Shown piece after piece: positions 15,878 to 25,084 of a stretch of DNA of 41,763 bases; the stretch's first letter is position 1; each line of letters begins with the position of its first letter. The stretch covers positions 1 to 41,763 of the forward strand of contig JALVQI010000072.1 of the NCBI GenBank assembly GCA_027031485.1. The letters run 5' to 3'. The stretch is from Candidatus Aminicenantota bacterium. GTDB lineage: Bacteria; Acidobacteriota; Aminicenantia; JAMOAD01. A model generated the notes under the pieces. That model worked only from the letters and a program-made list of their open reading frames with translations, did not search any database and was not told the DNA's origin. The position numbers were made by a program, and so were the translations under genes.

Positions 15878-18800
15878 ATGAAAAATGAGTTAGAGATATT
15901 AGGGAAATTGTTGGATTTTTCATCCGAATGGTTATACTGGATTAACAATAAAGGAGAAGTAGAGTATATTTCAAAAGGTGTGGAAGCAATAACAGGTTAT
16001 TCCCCTGAAGAATTTTTAAAAGATAAGGAGCTTTTTTACAGAATCATCCATGAAAAAGATAAAAAAAAGGTTGAGGGGGAAAATTACCTTAAAAGCAAAA
16101 AAGAAAATACTTTTAATTTTAGAATTATAAGAAAAGACGGAGGAATCGCACACATACGACATCATTGCTCTCCTATCATAGACGAAAAAGGAGAAGTAAC
16201 AGGAAGATTGGGTAAAAACATTGATATCACTGATATATATCAATCGGAAAAAAAAAGAAAAGAGGTAAAAAAAATATTTGAATCATTCTTTGACGAATTT
16301 CCTGAACCAGCTTGTATTATAGACAGAAATTATAAAATTGTTTCAGTAAATAAAAAGATTTTACTGATGACAAAAAAGAAAAGAGAAGATTTAACAGGGA
16401 AAAAATGTTATGAAATATATCAAAACAGAAATAGGCCATGTAAAGTTTGTATTCCCAGAGAAGCATTTAAAAAGAAAACTCCTGTAATAAAGGAAAAAAA
16501 GGTATCTTTTAAAAACGGTGAAACGAAATTCTTTGAGATATGGGGACTGCCTGTGGTGGAAGAGAAAAACGAAATTCCTTTTATAATCGGGGTTTTAAGG
16601 GATAAAACAGAAAAAAGGATTCTTGAGAAACAAAAAAGAGAAAAGGAAGAAAAATTGGAAAGAATTATAAAAACCATTCCGGATACTCTCTTTTACTTTG
16701 ACAAAAAAGGATTTATCATAGATTACCAGGGAGCGGGAAGACCCTTTAGTTCTCTTTCAAGGGAAAGGTTTTTAAATAAAAATGTCAAAGAAATTCTCCC
16801 TCAACCCTTCGGACAAAAAGCTTACAAATTGGGAAGAAAAGCTATAAGGGAACAAAAACTTCAAACAGTTGAATTCCCCTTAATCATAGGGAAAAGAGAA
16901 AGGTTTTTTGAGGCAAGAATAATACCGGATAAAAAAACCAATGCACTGGCAATTGTAAGGGATATAACAAGAGAAAAAGAATTAGAAAAAGTTCTTCAAG
17001 AAACAAATATAATGTATGAAGAGATTTTAAAAAATTCACCAATAGGTATTATTAAAGCGGATAAAAAGGGAAATATTCTTTTTGCAAACAAAAGAAGTGC
17101 TGAAATATTTGGTTCTCCTTCGGTAGAACATACTATGAAAATCAATATTCTAAAATTTCATAGATTAAAGGAAGTCGGTCTTTCAGCAAAGTTTAAGGAA
17201 GCTATAGAAAAAGGAAAACAACAGCAATTTGAAAGCCTTTATACATCAAAATGGGGGAAAGAGGCATTCCTTAGAATTAAAATTTCTCCGCTTTTTGACA
17301 AAAAAAATAAAACAAACGGAGCTTTATTAGTAGTGGAAGATTTTACAATTGAATATATCCTTACAAAAAATCTTGAGTTCAGTGAAGAGAAATTAAAAGC
17401 AATTTTCCTAAACATAAAAGATGGTATCATGCTTGTAAATGAGTATTCAATTGTGGAAGAAGTAAACCCCGCAATAGAACAAATAACAGGATATAAAAGG
17501 AAAGAATTAATTGGAAAAGAATTGTATAAAATCTCATACAATCTTCTGCCAGGTAACAAAAGAAAAAAGATAACCCTAAAAAAGTATAAAACAGAGTTTG
17601 AAAGAAAAATGATAAAATTAAAAAAATATATGGACAAAAACAAATTTGCCAGATCAGAAGTTGAAATAGAAAAAAAAGATGGTTCAAAACGATATCTTGA
17701 GGAATCTTATTTTCCAATAGAGGTGGAAAATAAAAAGTTAATCGTAAGTATAAAAAGGGACATTACCTCTGAAAAAGAGATGATGATACAGCTTTTAAAA
17801 AGTAAAGAAAAATACAAAAAAGATTTTAAACTTTTCAGATTAATTGCAGATAATTCATCCGATTTTATCTGGGCAAAAGATAAAAATGGTAGATACATTT
17901 TTGTAAACAAAGCATATGCAAAAATTCTCTTTAACACTGGAGATGTGTTAGCTCCTCTGGGAAAAAGAGATAAGACAATCTGTAATAAAATAAAAAGGGA
18001 AAACAGAAAGAGTAATAATTGGAATACCCTATGTGATAAGACGGAAAAGTATGATAAAAAAGTTTTAGAAGAAAAAAGAGCTATTCAGTATGAGATAGAG
18101 GGTTTTTTAAGGGGTCAGTATTATGCTTTCAGTGTTTCAACAGCTCCTCTCTTCAATGAAAAGGGAGAAGTAATTGGACTCGTTGGTAGTGGAAGAGACA
18201 TTACAAAGGAAAAAGAGCTTGAAAAGCAAAAAAAGGTGATAGAGGAAGAACATAAAAGGCTTGCTATGGTTATAGAACAGTCAACAGAAGCTGTTATGAT
18301 TACTGATATAAATGGAAATCTCCTTTATGTCAACCCTGCTTTTGAAAAAAACACTGGATACAGTGCCAAAGAGGTAATAGGAAAAAATCCGAGGTTTTTA
18401 AAAAGCGGGGAACACTCTAAAAAGTTTTATGAAAAACTCTGGAATACAATACTTTCCGGGAAAACATGGAATGGTATCTTTAAAAATAGAAGAAAAGATG
18501 GTTCCATCTTTTATGAAAGTGCCATAATATTGCCTATTCACAATGAAAAGAGAGAAATCGAATTTTTTGCAGGTTTAAAGAAAGATATAACCCAGGAGAA
18601 AGTTTTAAGGGAACAATTATCTCAAGCACAAAAAATGGAAGCCATAGGTACCCTGACGGGAGGAATAGCCCATGATTTCAACAATATATTAACTGTTATA
18701 AATGGTTATGCTGATCTATTACTTAGAAAAAGTAAAGATGATAGTCCAAATTACAAAATTTACAAGGAAATTAGAGCTGCGGGGGAAAGATCTACAAAAC

Positions 18801-19765
18801 TTATAAAGCAACTTCTCGCGTTCAGTAGAAAACAGATATACTCACCCGAAATAGTAAATATCAACACTCTTATCACAAACTTAAAGAAAATGTTATCAAG
18901 ACTTATCAGTGAAGATATTTCAATAAAATTAAATTTGTCTCCAGAAATATCTCTTATTAAAGCAGACCCTGGTCAAATTGAGCAAATATTAATAAATCTT
19001 GTCGTAAATGCAAGAGATGCTATTCAGGAAAGTGGGAAAACAGAAAAAAAGATTATCATAAGTACAAAGGATGTACACATTGACAGAGATTTTGCACTAC
19101 TTCACGGGGGGAAGAGAGAGGGGAAATTTGTAAAAATTTCAGTGAGTGATAATGGAATCGGAATGGACAAGGAAACAATAAAAAAAATATTTGACCCATT
19201 CTTTACAACAAAGGAGAAAGGAAAGGGTACCGGTCTCGGATTATCAACTGTTTATGGAATTATAAAACAAAACGATGGGTTTATCTATGTTTATAGTGAA
19301 AAAGGAAAGGGAACTGTTTTTAATATATACTGGCCTGTAGTGAAAGAGGAAAGCAAAAAAGATACAGAAAAAAATAAGGTTGAGGAAATTAAGGGTGGAA
19401 ATGAGACAATTTTATTGATTGAAGATAACAGAGAGGTTTTAGAATTTTCAAAGACAGGACTTTCCGATTATGGTTATAATATCATCGGAATGGATGATCC
19501 ACTCAAAGTTATTCCTTTTTTAAAAGAAGAAAAACCGGATATAAATCTTGTTATCTCGGATGTTGTTATGCCCGGAATTAACGGGAAAGAATTAATAAAA
19601 AAGATAAAAGAGCTTTATCCTGATATAAAGATAATTTTCACATCAGGATATACAGATGACGAAGTATTAAATATCAAGATAAAAGATAAAAGTGTAAACT
19701 TTATCAATAAACCTTATACAATAAGGGAATTGGCTTTCTTTGTAAGAAAGGTATTGGACAGTTAA
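15878..19765 (+). CDS. Soluble multi-PAS hybrid histidine kinase with C-terminal receiver
   Basis: This 1295-residue sensor has no membrane segment or signal peptide and should act in the cytoplasm. About seven PAS domains can be counted (roughly 8-120, 128-245, 258-372, 380-500, 505-640, 655-785, 800-915). A HisKA domain follows with His932 in GGIAHDFNNIL, then an ATPase domain with LVVNARDAI, VSDNGIGMD and GTGLGLSTVYG. A receiver ends the protein, with Asp1228 in SDVVMPG. PAS2 holds a Cys pattern, GKKCYEIYQ...CKVC, of the kind seen in PAS domains that may bind metal or sense redox; ligands are unknown. No ribosome site precedes the ATG. A partner regulator is not adjacent; the chemoreceptor downstream has its own promoter. 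Confidence 0.93.
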   Translation: MKNELEILGKLLDFSSEWLYWINNKGEVEYISKGVEAITGYSPEEFLKDKELFYRIIHEKDKKKVEGENYLKSKKENTFNFRIIRKDGGIAHIRHHCSPIIDEKGEVTGRLGKNIDITDIYQSEKKRKEVKKIFESFFDEFPEPACIIDRNYKIVSVNKKILLMTKKKREDLTGKKCYEIYQNRNRPCKVCIPREAFKKKTPVIKEKKVSFKNGETKFFEIWGLPVVEEKNEIPFIIGVLRDKTEKRILEKQKREKEEKLERIIKTIPDTLFYFDKKGFIIDYQGAGRPFSSLSRERFLNKNVKEILPQPFGQKAYKLGRKAIREQKLQTVEFPLIIGKRERFFEARIIPDKKTNALAIVRDITREKELEKVLQETNIMYEEILKNSPIGIIKADKKGNILFANKRSAEIFGSPSVEHTMKINILKFHRLKEVGLSAKFKEAIEKGKQQQFESLYTSKWGKEAFLRIKISPLFDKKNKTNGALLVVEDFTIEYILTKNLEFSEEKLKAIFLNIKDGIMLVNEYSIVEEVNPAIEQITGYKRKELIGKELYKISYNLLPGNKRKKITLKKYKTEFERKMIKLKKYMDKNKFARSEVEIEKKDGSKRYLEESYFPIEVENKKLIVSIKRDITSEKEMMIQLLKSKEKYKKDFKLFRLIADNSSDFIWAKDKNGRYIFVNKAYAKILFNTGDVLAPLGKRDKTICNKIKRENRKSNNWNTLCDKTEKYDKKVLEEKRAIQYEIEGFLRGQYYAFSVSTAPLFNEKGEVIGLVGSGRDITKEKELEKQKKVIEEEHKRLAMVIEQSTEAVMITDINGNLLYVNPAFEKNTGYSAKEVIGKNPRFLKSGEHSKKFYEKLWNTILSGKTWNGIFKNRRKDGSIFYESAIILPIHNEKREIEFFAGLKKDITQEKVLREQLSQAQKMEAIGTLTGGIAHDFNNILTVINGYADLLLRKSKDDSPNYKIYKEIRAAGERSTKLIKQLLAFSRKQIYSPEIVNINTLITNLKKMLSRLISEDISIKLNLSPEISLIKADPGQIEQILINLVVNARDAIQESGKTEKKIIISTKDVHIDRDFALLHGGKREGKFVKISVSDNGIGMDKETIKKIFDPFFTTKEKGKGTGLGLSTVYGIIKQNDGFIYVYSEKGKGTVFNIYWPVVKEESKKDTEKNKVEEIKGGNETILLIEDNREVLEFSKTGLSDYGYNIIGMDDPLKVIPFLKEEKPDINLVISDVVMPGINGKELIKKIKELYPDIKIIFTSGYTDDEVLNIKIKDKSVNFINKPYTIRELAFFVRKVLDS

Positions 19766-20160
19766 TAGTACTACCAGGGAAAATTTAATTTTCAAGAAAA
19801 CAGATAATGGAAAATACCACCAGCATAATAAATAGAACATCAAGTCTTGAGAATTGAGTTGTTTTTGAAGATAAAAATTGTTGTTTTGCTATTTTTTAAA
19901 TTAAAAATATTAAACTTATTAATAATATGTCATCAGTAATATTCCTTAACCTGAAGCTATATGCCTAATTTAAGGTTTAAAAGTCTATGATTGTTTGTAT
20001 TTTTTTCATTAAAAAATAAAAAAGATATATAAAAGAACAAAATAATTGCTTTCAATTCATTAACAGTTCCAACTCACCTTTACAATTCACTATTCATCCA
20101 TTTGTCTCCTTAGTATTTACTTGTTTGTTGGTTCCCTTATCCAATTTTTAAGGGGGAAAC
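19766..20160. repeat. Gene-free stretch with a probable decayed element copy
   Basis: AGTACTACCAGGGAAAATTT at 19767 resembles the left end of the intact elements (AGTACTGTCCGGGAAATTT). A short TTGAGAATTGAGTTG run (about 19848-19862) has the period-7 character. The segment about 20055-20100 (CAATTCACTATTCATCC) looks like degenerate units of the TNAATSG array on the opposite strand. No right end is recognisable. No coding signal was seen. Confidence 0.45.
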
Positions 20161-20189
20161 TTGACATTTTGATATAAAATTGCTAAATT
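20161..20189 (+). promoter_or_regulatory. Promoter of the chemoreceptor gene
   Basis: TTGACA (20161-20166) and TAAATT (20184-20189) are 17 bases apart. GAGGAGGG then precedes the ATG at 20208. Confidence 0.65.
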
Positions 20190-20207
20190 GATTATGAGGA
20201 GGGAATT

Positions 20208-21872
20208 ATGAAGAGTAAGAAAAGGGCTATCTTTACATTTATAGGGGGGTTCATAATGCCTCCCATTGTGTGGTTGTTTAGTTTATGGTTCCTTAGAATC
20301 GTAAATAGTAAAGAACTCATAAAAATTATCAAAAATCCGATTATATGGATTTATATATCAGTTTTTATAATGATTGCTATATCCCTTTTAGCGGTCTATT
20401 CAAAAAAATATGAAAAAACCCTGGATGAAAAGTTAAAAAACAGAATTCTTAAAAGATTTCCTATTGTTTTTTTGGTTGGAGAGTTAATTTACTGTGTACT
20501 TGGCCCTGTTGTTGTCTTATACGGCCATATATTTCTTGATAAAACAGAATTTATCCTTGGGTGGCTTCTTGGAATTCCCCTTATTCTCTTGTATTCAATT
20601 CCATTTTTTACTCTATTTTTGCACTATATAGAAAACTATTCCCTTGAAGAAAATAAAGAATTCAATGAAATTTCAATGAAATTGATCACAAAATTCCGTA
20701 TTATTGTCATTATTAGTATGTTAGGTCTTGTTGTAATGTTCACCATAGCAGCCATAGCTTTGGTGTATAAAGTTTCAAATTTTCATACAATAATAAAAAG
20801 ATTGATAATACTGGGAGTTCTAGATTTTATTTCTGCTTTGATTGCTGTCTATCCATTTATTAATAAAACAGTCAAAGGTATCAATAATACTATATCAACC
20901 ATAGTTGAGATTGTTGAATCTTTTGAAAGAAAAGAGGGGAATTTAGAAAAGAGAGTTAAAATAACAACAAAGGACGAGGTGGGTCTCCTCGGGAGATGGT
21001 TTAATTATTTAATGGGAATTTTAAAAGATATAGTGGAAAATGTTAAAATGAATACAGAAAGCCTTGCCTCCGCTTCCATGGAATTATCATCTACCTCGGA
21101 AGAACTTGCCTCCACTTCTCAAGAGCAGGAAGCTCAGGCTTCAGCCGTTGCAACAGCAATGGAAGAGTTTACGGCAACAATAGAAGACAGTCAGAAGATG
21201 GTAGAAAAAGCAAAGGAGAATGTAGATGAAATGGATAAGGTAACAGAAGAAACTGTTGAAACCATTTCTGAAATAGCAGAGAGTGTAGGAGACATAGCCA
21301 ATACCTTTGATGAACTTTCTTCAAAGATCAATGAGTTTGGAGCCTCAGCTCAGGGAATAGGAGAAATTTTAAGTGTAATCGTTGATATCGCAGATCAAAC
21401 AAATCTTCTTGCCTTTAATGCGGCAATAGAGTCCGCAAGGGCGGGAGAGGCAGGGAAAGGTTTTGCTGTTGTTGCGGATGAAATAAGAAAACTATCTGAA
21501 AAAACATCAAAATCGATAAAAGAAATAGAAATGATAACAAGTAAGATTAAAGAAGGAGCTGAGGATGCTGTTGAAGCAGTTTCTCACTCCTCTCAAAAAG
21601 TTATAAATGGTAGGGAGATGGCATTACAGGGAAAGGAGATTTTAGAGAAAATAAAAGACAGAACAAAAAAAATCAGAGAGGTTACTCTCGTAATTTCAAC
21701 TGCCACCAATGAACAAGCCGCAACTGTCAGGGAAGTAAATCTGAACATTCAATATATAGCTCAGGCGACAGCTCAGAATAGAATAGCTGTTTCTCAAATA
21801 GCCGAAACATCATCGGATCTGTCCAAACAAGCTGAAGCTTTAAAAGAATTAATAGAGATATTCAACTTTTAA
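20208..21872 (+). CDS. Methyl-accepting chemotaxis protein with six-helix membrane sensor
   Basis: This 554-residue receptor has about six transmembrane helices (within 8-225) and no sizeable periplasmic domain. It then has a HAMP-like linker (about 225-285) and a cytoplasmic signalling coiled coil. The hairpin tip [38 protein letters not shown] is the conserved CheA/CheW contact. It should pass a membrane-sensed signal to a chemotaxis kinase. With no ligand domain it may sense membrane state, energy or a signal inside the bilayer; that is inference. No che genes are in the window. The ribosome site GAGGAGGG is strong. It lies downstream of the PAS kinase but has its own promoter. Confidence 0.92.
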   Translation: MKSKKRAIFTFIGGFIMPPIVWLFSLWFLRIVNSKELIKIIKNPIIWIYISVFIMIAISLLAVYSKKYEKTLDEKLKNRILKRFPIVFLVGELIYCVLGPVVVLYGHIFLDKTEFILGWLLGIPLILLYSIPFFTLFLHYIENYSLEENKEFNEISMKLITKFRIIVIISMLGLVVMFTIAAIALVYKVSNFHTIIKRLIILGVLDFISALIAVYPFINKTVKGINNTISTIVEIVESFERKEGNLEKRVKITTKDEVGLLGRWFNYLMGILKDIVENVKMNTESLASASMELSSTSEELASTSQEQEAQASAVATAMEEFTATIEDSQKMVEKAKENVDEMDKVTEETVETISEIAESVGDIANTFDELSSKINEFGASAQGIGEILSVIVDIADQTNLLAFNAAIESARAGEAGKGFAVVADEIRKLSEKTSKSIKEIEMITSKIKEGAEDAVEAVSHSSQKVINGREMALQGKEILEKIKDRTKKIREVTLVISTATNEQAATVREVNLNIQYIAQATAQNRIAVSQIAETSSDLSKQAEALKELIEIFNF

Positions 21873-21938
21873 TCTAATTTTCCATAAAATTAAAAGAACG
21901 GAGAATAAGAAGGATAAGAAAATTGCAACATCCCTTAA

Positions 21939-21967
21939 TTGACAAAATAGAATCTCTAACATAAAAT
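21939..21967 (+). promoter_or_regulatory. Promoter of the M16 protease operon
   Basis: TTGACA (21939-21944) and TAAAAT (21962-21967) are separated by 17 bases. The TTG start is 20 bases further, preceded by AGGAGG. Confidence 0.8.
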
Positions 21968-21987
21968 AGAATGCTTTAGGAGGTAAA

Positions 21988-23235
21988 TTGAAAATAGAAA
22001 AGTTCACTCTGTACAATGGTCTCGAAGTATTTTTCCTAAATAAAAAATACAGCCCCGGTGTAAGTATTCAAATCTGGGTCAAGGCTGGTTCAAGAAATGA
22101 AAGGCCGGGGATAACGGGCATATCTCATATGCTTGAACATATGATGTTTAAGGGTTCAAAAAAATATGGTCCTCAGCGGCATGCACAGATTATTCAGGCA
22201 AACGGAGGGGAATTAAATGCTTATACTTCAAATGATAAAACAGTTTATTATGATAATTTACCTCCTTCAAAACTCTTGCTCGGACTTGACCTTGAATCAG
22301 ACCGCTTTTTAAGGTTAACTCTTGATGAGAAAGAGTTTCAAACGGAAAGACAGGTTGTTTATGAAGAGAGAAGAATGAGGACTGATAATTCACCATACGG
22401 TAAAGCAACTGAGATGCTTTTTGCCCTGACCTTTATTGCACATCCCTATCACTGGCCTGTAATTGGTTGGGAAAGTGATATAATCTCCTGGACAATTGAG
22501 GATTTAAAAAATTATTACAAAACATTTTATAGCCCGTCTAATACATTCATTCTTATATCGGGAAAGTTTGACACTGAAAAGGCAAAAATCTGGGTGGAAA
22601 AAAAGTTTGGCAAGTGGAAAAGAGTAATTTTGCCAGAAATAAGAATTCCCGAAGAGCCTGAACAGATTGGAGAAAGAATAACGGAGATAAAAATGGAAGT
22701 TGAACTTCCCTTTGTTTTTTCAGCTTATAGAGTACCTCCCTATAATTCAAAGGAAAGTATTGTTTTTGAAATTATTGAAAAGATCTTATCCGGAGGCGAG
22801 AGCTCAAGAATTTACAGAAAACTTGTCTATGAAAAACAGCTTGCTTTAAGTGCGGGAGGCGGACTTTACTCTTTCCTGGATTATGGTATGTTTTTCATCT
22901 ATGGACTTTTAAATAAAAGAAAAGATTTTAATTCAATGAAAAAACTACTTTTTGAGGAAATAGAAGGTTTTTATCAAGATAAAATAACAGATGAAGAGTT
23001 TGAAAAAGCAAAGAATCAGCTCAAATCGGATTTGGTAAAAGCCACGGAGAAAAATTTCTCCCATGCTATGCTTGTGGGAGAAAGCTATTTTTATACAGGA
23101 GATCCGGAATATTATAAAAGAAAGAAGAAAATTTACGAAAAATTGGACATTAAGGAAATCAAAGAAACGGCTGAAAAATATTTAAGGGAAATAAAAAGAA
23201 ATAGTGTGATAATTTTGCCAGAGGGTGCCAAATGA
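21988..23235 (+). CDS. M16-family zinc metalloprotease, catalytic subunit
   Basis: This 415-residue protein has the inverted zinc motif His47-x2-Glu50-His51 (ISHMLEHMMFKGS), with the distal Glu ligand in VVYEERRM (126/127). It resembles the mitochondrial processing peptidase beta subunit and bacterial M16B proteases, which degrade or process small proteins and peptides. It starts with TTG; AGGAGG lies four bases upstream, and no ATG fits better. No signal peptide is evident. The Arg/Tyr pair usually needed near the C-terminal half is not obvious here (LVYEKQLALSAGG) but is present in the next gene product, so the two should form the working heterodimer. Confidence 0.93.
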   Translation: MKIEKFTLYNGLEVFFLNKKYSPGVSIQIWVKAGSRNERPGITGISHMLEHMMFKGSKKYGPQRHAQIIQANGGELNAYTSNDKTVYYDNLPPSKLLLGLDLESDRFLRLTLDEKEFQTERQVVYEERRMRTDNSPYGKATEMLFALTFIAHPYHWPVIGWESDIISWTIEDLKNYYKTFYSPSNTFILISGKFDTEKAKIWVEKKFGKWKRVILPEIRIPEEPEQIGERITEIKMEVELPFVFSAYRVPPYNSKESIVFEIIEKILSGGESSRIYRKLVYEKQLALSAGGGLYSFLDYGMFFIYGLLNKRKDFNSMKKLLFEEIEGFYQDKITDEEFEKAKNQLKSDLVKATEKNFSHAMLVGESYFYTGDPEYYKRKKKIYEKLDIKEIKETAEKYLREIKRNSVIILPEGAK

Positions 23236-24551
23236 AGGAAACCAGGTTTGGGGAAATAGAATTTTTTAATGAGAATGGAGTAAAGGGTGCCATAGTAAAA
23301 AGGGATGATACGGATAGTGTAAACATAAGCCTTATGATTAAAAGAGGTTTTGATCTGAGCCCTGAAAATAAGGGCGGAGCTGTTGATATTTTTGCTTCTT
23401 TGCTCTCAAAGGGGACAAAAAGTTTTTCGGCAATGGATATTGCGGAAAGATTGGATTATTTGGGAGCTGATTTTACATATAAAATTGACAAAGATTCTGT
23501 GATTTTTAACTTCTGGATTCTAAAAGAATTTTTTCAAAAGATTTTCCCCCTTGTTGAGGAAATTTTTCTATATCCTGAATTCCCGGAAGATGAGCTTGAA
23601 AGAGAAAAGCTCAAAACACTCTCATCCCTTTATCAGATTGTGGATTCTCCCTCGGCTTTAGCCTCCTATGTTTTTACAAAAAATATTTATACCAATCATC
23701 CCTATGGCAATCTTGCAACACCTTTTTCAATAAATTCAATTACAGTTGAAGATATAAAGAGTATATATAGGAAATCATTTACAAAAGACATGATCTATCT
23801 TGTTATAGCCGGCAATATATCAGACAAAGCCATAAAACAAATTATCTCATTATTTAAGAATCTTCCCTCTTCATCTGAAACAAAAAAAATAGAAAAAGCT
23901 GAATACAGGGGGAATAAATTTATCTTTTTTGATAAAAAGGATTCCACACAATCCCAGATAAGATTGGGTTTCGAGGGGATAAGCAGAAGAATTAGAAATT
24001 ATGAAGCAATAAATTTAATGAATTTTATTTTGGGAGGAGGAGGCTTTTCCTCAAGACTTCTTCTTAAAGTGAGAACAGAGGCTGGGTATACATATTCCAT
24101 TTCCTCTTCGTTTGAATCTTTTAATGACGGGGGAAGTTTTGTAATCTCAAGCTTTTCAAAAAATGAAACAACAATTGAAACAGTTAAACTTTCCGAAAAA
24201 GTCTTAAAAGATTTCATAAAGAAAGGAGCAACCGAGAAAGAGTTAAAGGATGCGAAAGCCTATTTCATAGGTAATCTTATTTTGTCCATGGAAACACCTT
24301 CCGATATTGCCGGTAAACTTATGTATGCTGAAAGATACGGGCTTGGAGAGAACTTTCTTTTTAACAGCGAAGAAAGATATAAAAGGGTAAGTCTGGAGGA
24401 GGTAAACAGATTTTCAAAGAAACTTTTAAACAAAAAGGACAGATTGTTGGTTATAGTTGGGAATCTGAATTCAATGAAAATAAAGATAGATAAATTAGAG
24501 AATTACGGAGAACTCCTTGTTCTTGAAAATCCATTTGATTCAGAAAAATGA
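23232..24551 (+). CDS. M16-family peptidase, non-catalytic partner subunit
   Basis: This 439-residue M16 protein lacks the HxxEH zinc motif; the corresponding place reads GGAVDIFASLLSKGT. It keeps KVRTEAGYTYSISSSFES, the Arg/Tyr-containing stretch that binds substrate in M16B heterodimers. It starts inside the end of the catalytic gene with an ATGA overlap, so equal production is expected. No signal peptide is clear, so the pair is probably cytoplasmic, though export cannot be excluded. Confidence 0.9.
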   Translation: MKETRFGEIEFFNENGVKGAIVKRDDTDSVNISLMIKRGFDLSPENKGGAVDIFASLLSKGTKSFSAMDIAERLDYLGADFTYKIDKDSVIFNFWILKEFFQKIFPLVEEIFLYPEFPEDELEREKLKTLSSLYQIVDSPSALASYVFTKNIYTNHPYGNLATPFSINSITVEDIKSIYRKSFTKDMIYLVIAGNISDKAIKQIISLFKNLPSSSETKKIEKAEYRGNKFIFFDKKDSTQSQIRLGFEGISRRIRNYEAINLMNFILGGGGFSSRLLLKVRTEAGYTYSISSSFESFNDGGSFVISSFSKNETTIETVKLSEKVLKDFIKKGATEKELKDAKAYFIGNLILSMETPSDIAGKLMYAERYGLGENFLFNSEERYKRVSLEEVNRFSKKLLNKKDRLLVIVGNLNSMKIKIDKLENYGELLVLENPFDSEK

Positions 24552-25018
24552 TAGAGCTTGATATACCCGGCTTCGGCCATATAAAAATCAAATATTTTGT
24601 ACTGGACTATAACGGAACTCTGGCAACAGACGGGAATCTAAAAAAAGAGATAATTCCTCTTTTAAAAAAGCTATCGGATAAGGTTGAAATTCACATAATA
24701 ACCGCTGATACCTTCGGAAAAGCAAGAAAAGAATTAAAAGACATTGATTGTAAACTTAAGATTCTCCCTCAAGCCAATCAAATTGAAAAAAAAGCTGAAT
24801 ATATCCGGGAGTTAGGAAAAGAAAACTGTGTGGCTTTCGGAAACGGAAGAAACGATGGTCTGATGCTTAAAGAGGCAAAGATAGGGGTATCCTTAATCCA
24901 GGATGAGGGGGGAGCCACAGAAACAATTTTAAATTCTGATTTGATCTTCAAAGATATAAGGGATGCTTTAATGCTCTTTTCAGAGGAAAAGCGTTTGATA
25001 GCAAGTTTAAGATCTTAG
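24548..25018 (+). CDS. HAD-superfamily protein (soluble P-type ATPase-like)
   Basis: This 156-residue HAD protein has motif I LDYNGTLATDG (Asp20 nucleophile), ITADTFG as motif II, and GNGRNDGLMLKEAKIGV as motifs III/IV. Small proteins of this kind resemble the phosphorylation domain of P-type ATPases without the membrane part. The second Asp of the usual DxD is Asn22, so a standard phosphatase mechanism is doubtful; the DYNGT form appears to be usual in this subgroup. The substrate is unknown. It overlaps the M16 partner gene by four bases. Confidence 0.82.
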   Translation: MIELDIPGFGHIKIKYFVLDYNGTLATDGNLKKEIIPLLKKLSDKVEIHIITADTFGKARKELKDIDCKLKILPQANQIEKKAEYIRELGKENCVAFGNGRNDGLMLKEAKIGVSLIQDEGGATETILNSDLIFKDIRDALMLFSEEKRLIASLRS

Positions 25019-25023
25019 ATAAG
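24995..25023 (+). promoter_or_regulatory. Weak candidate promoter for the DUF5916 gene
   Basis: TTGATA (24995-25000) and GATAAG (25018-25023) are 17 bases apart, inside the end of the HAD gene. The match of the -10 is poor, so read-through from the M16 operon is an alternative. Confidence 0.3.
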
Positions 25024-25084
25024 GAACAAAAAAAGATTTTCCCCGTTATATTTTCACTGTTTAATTCATGAGGAGGTTTACATT

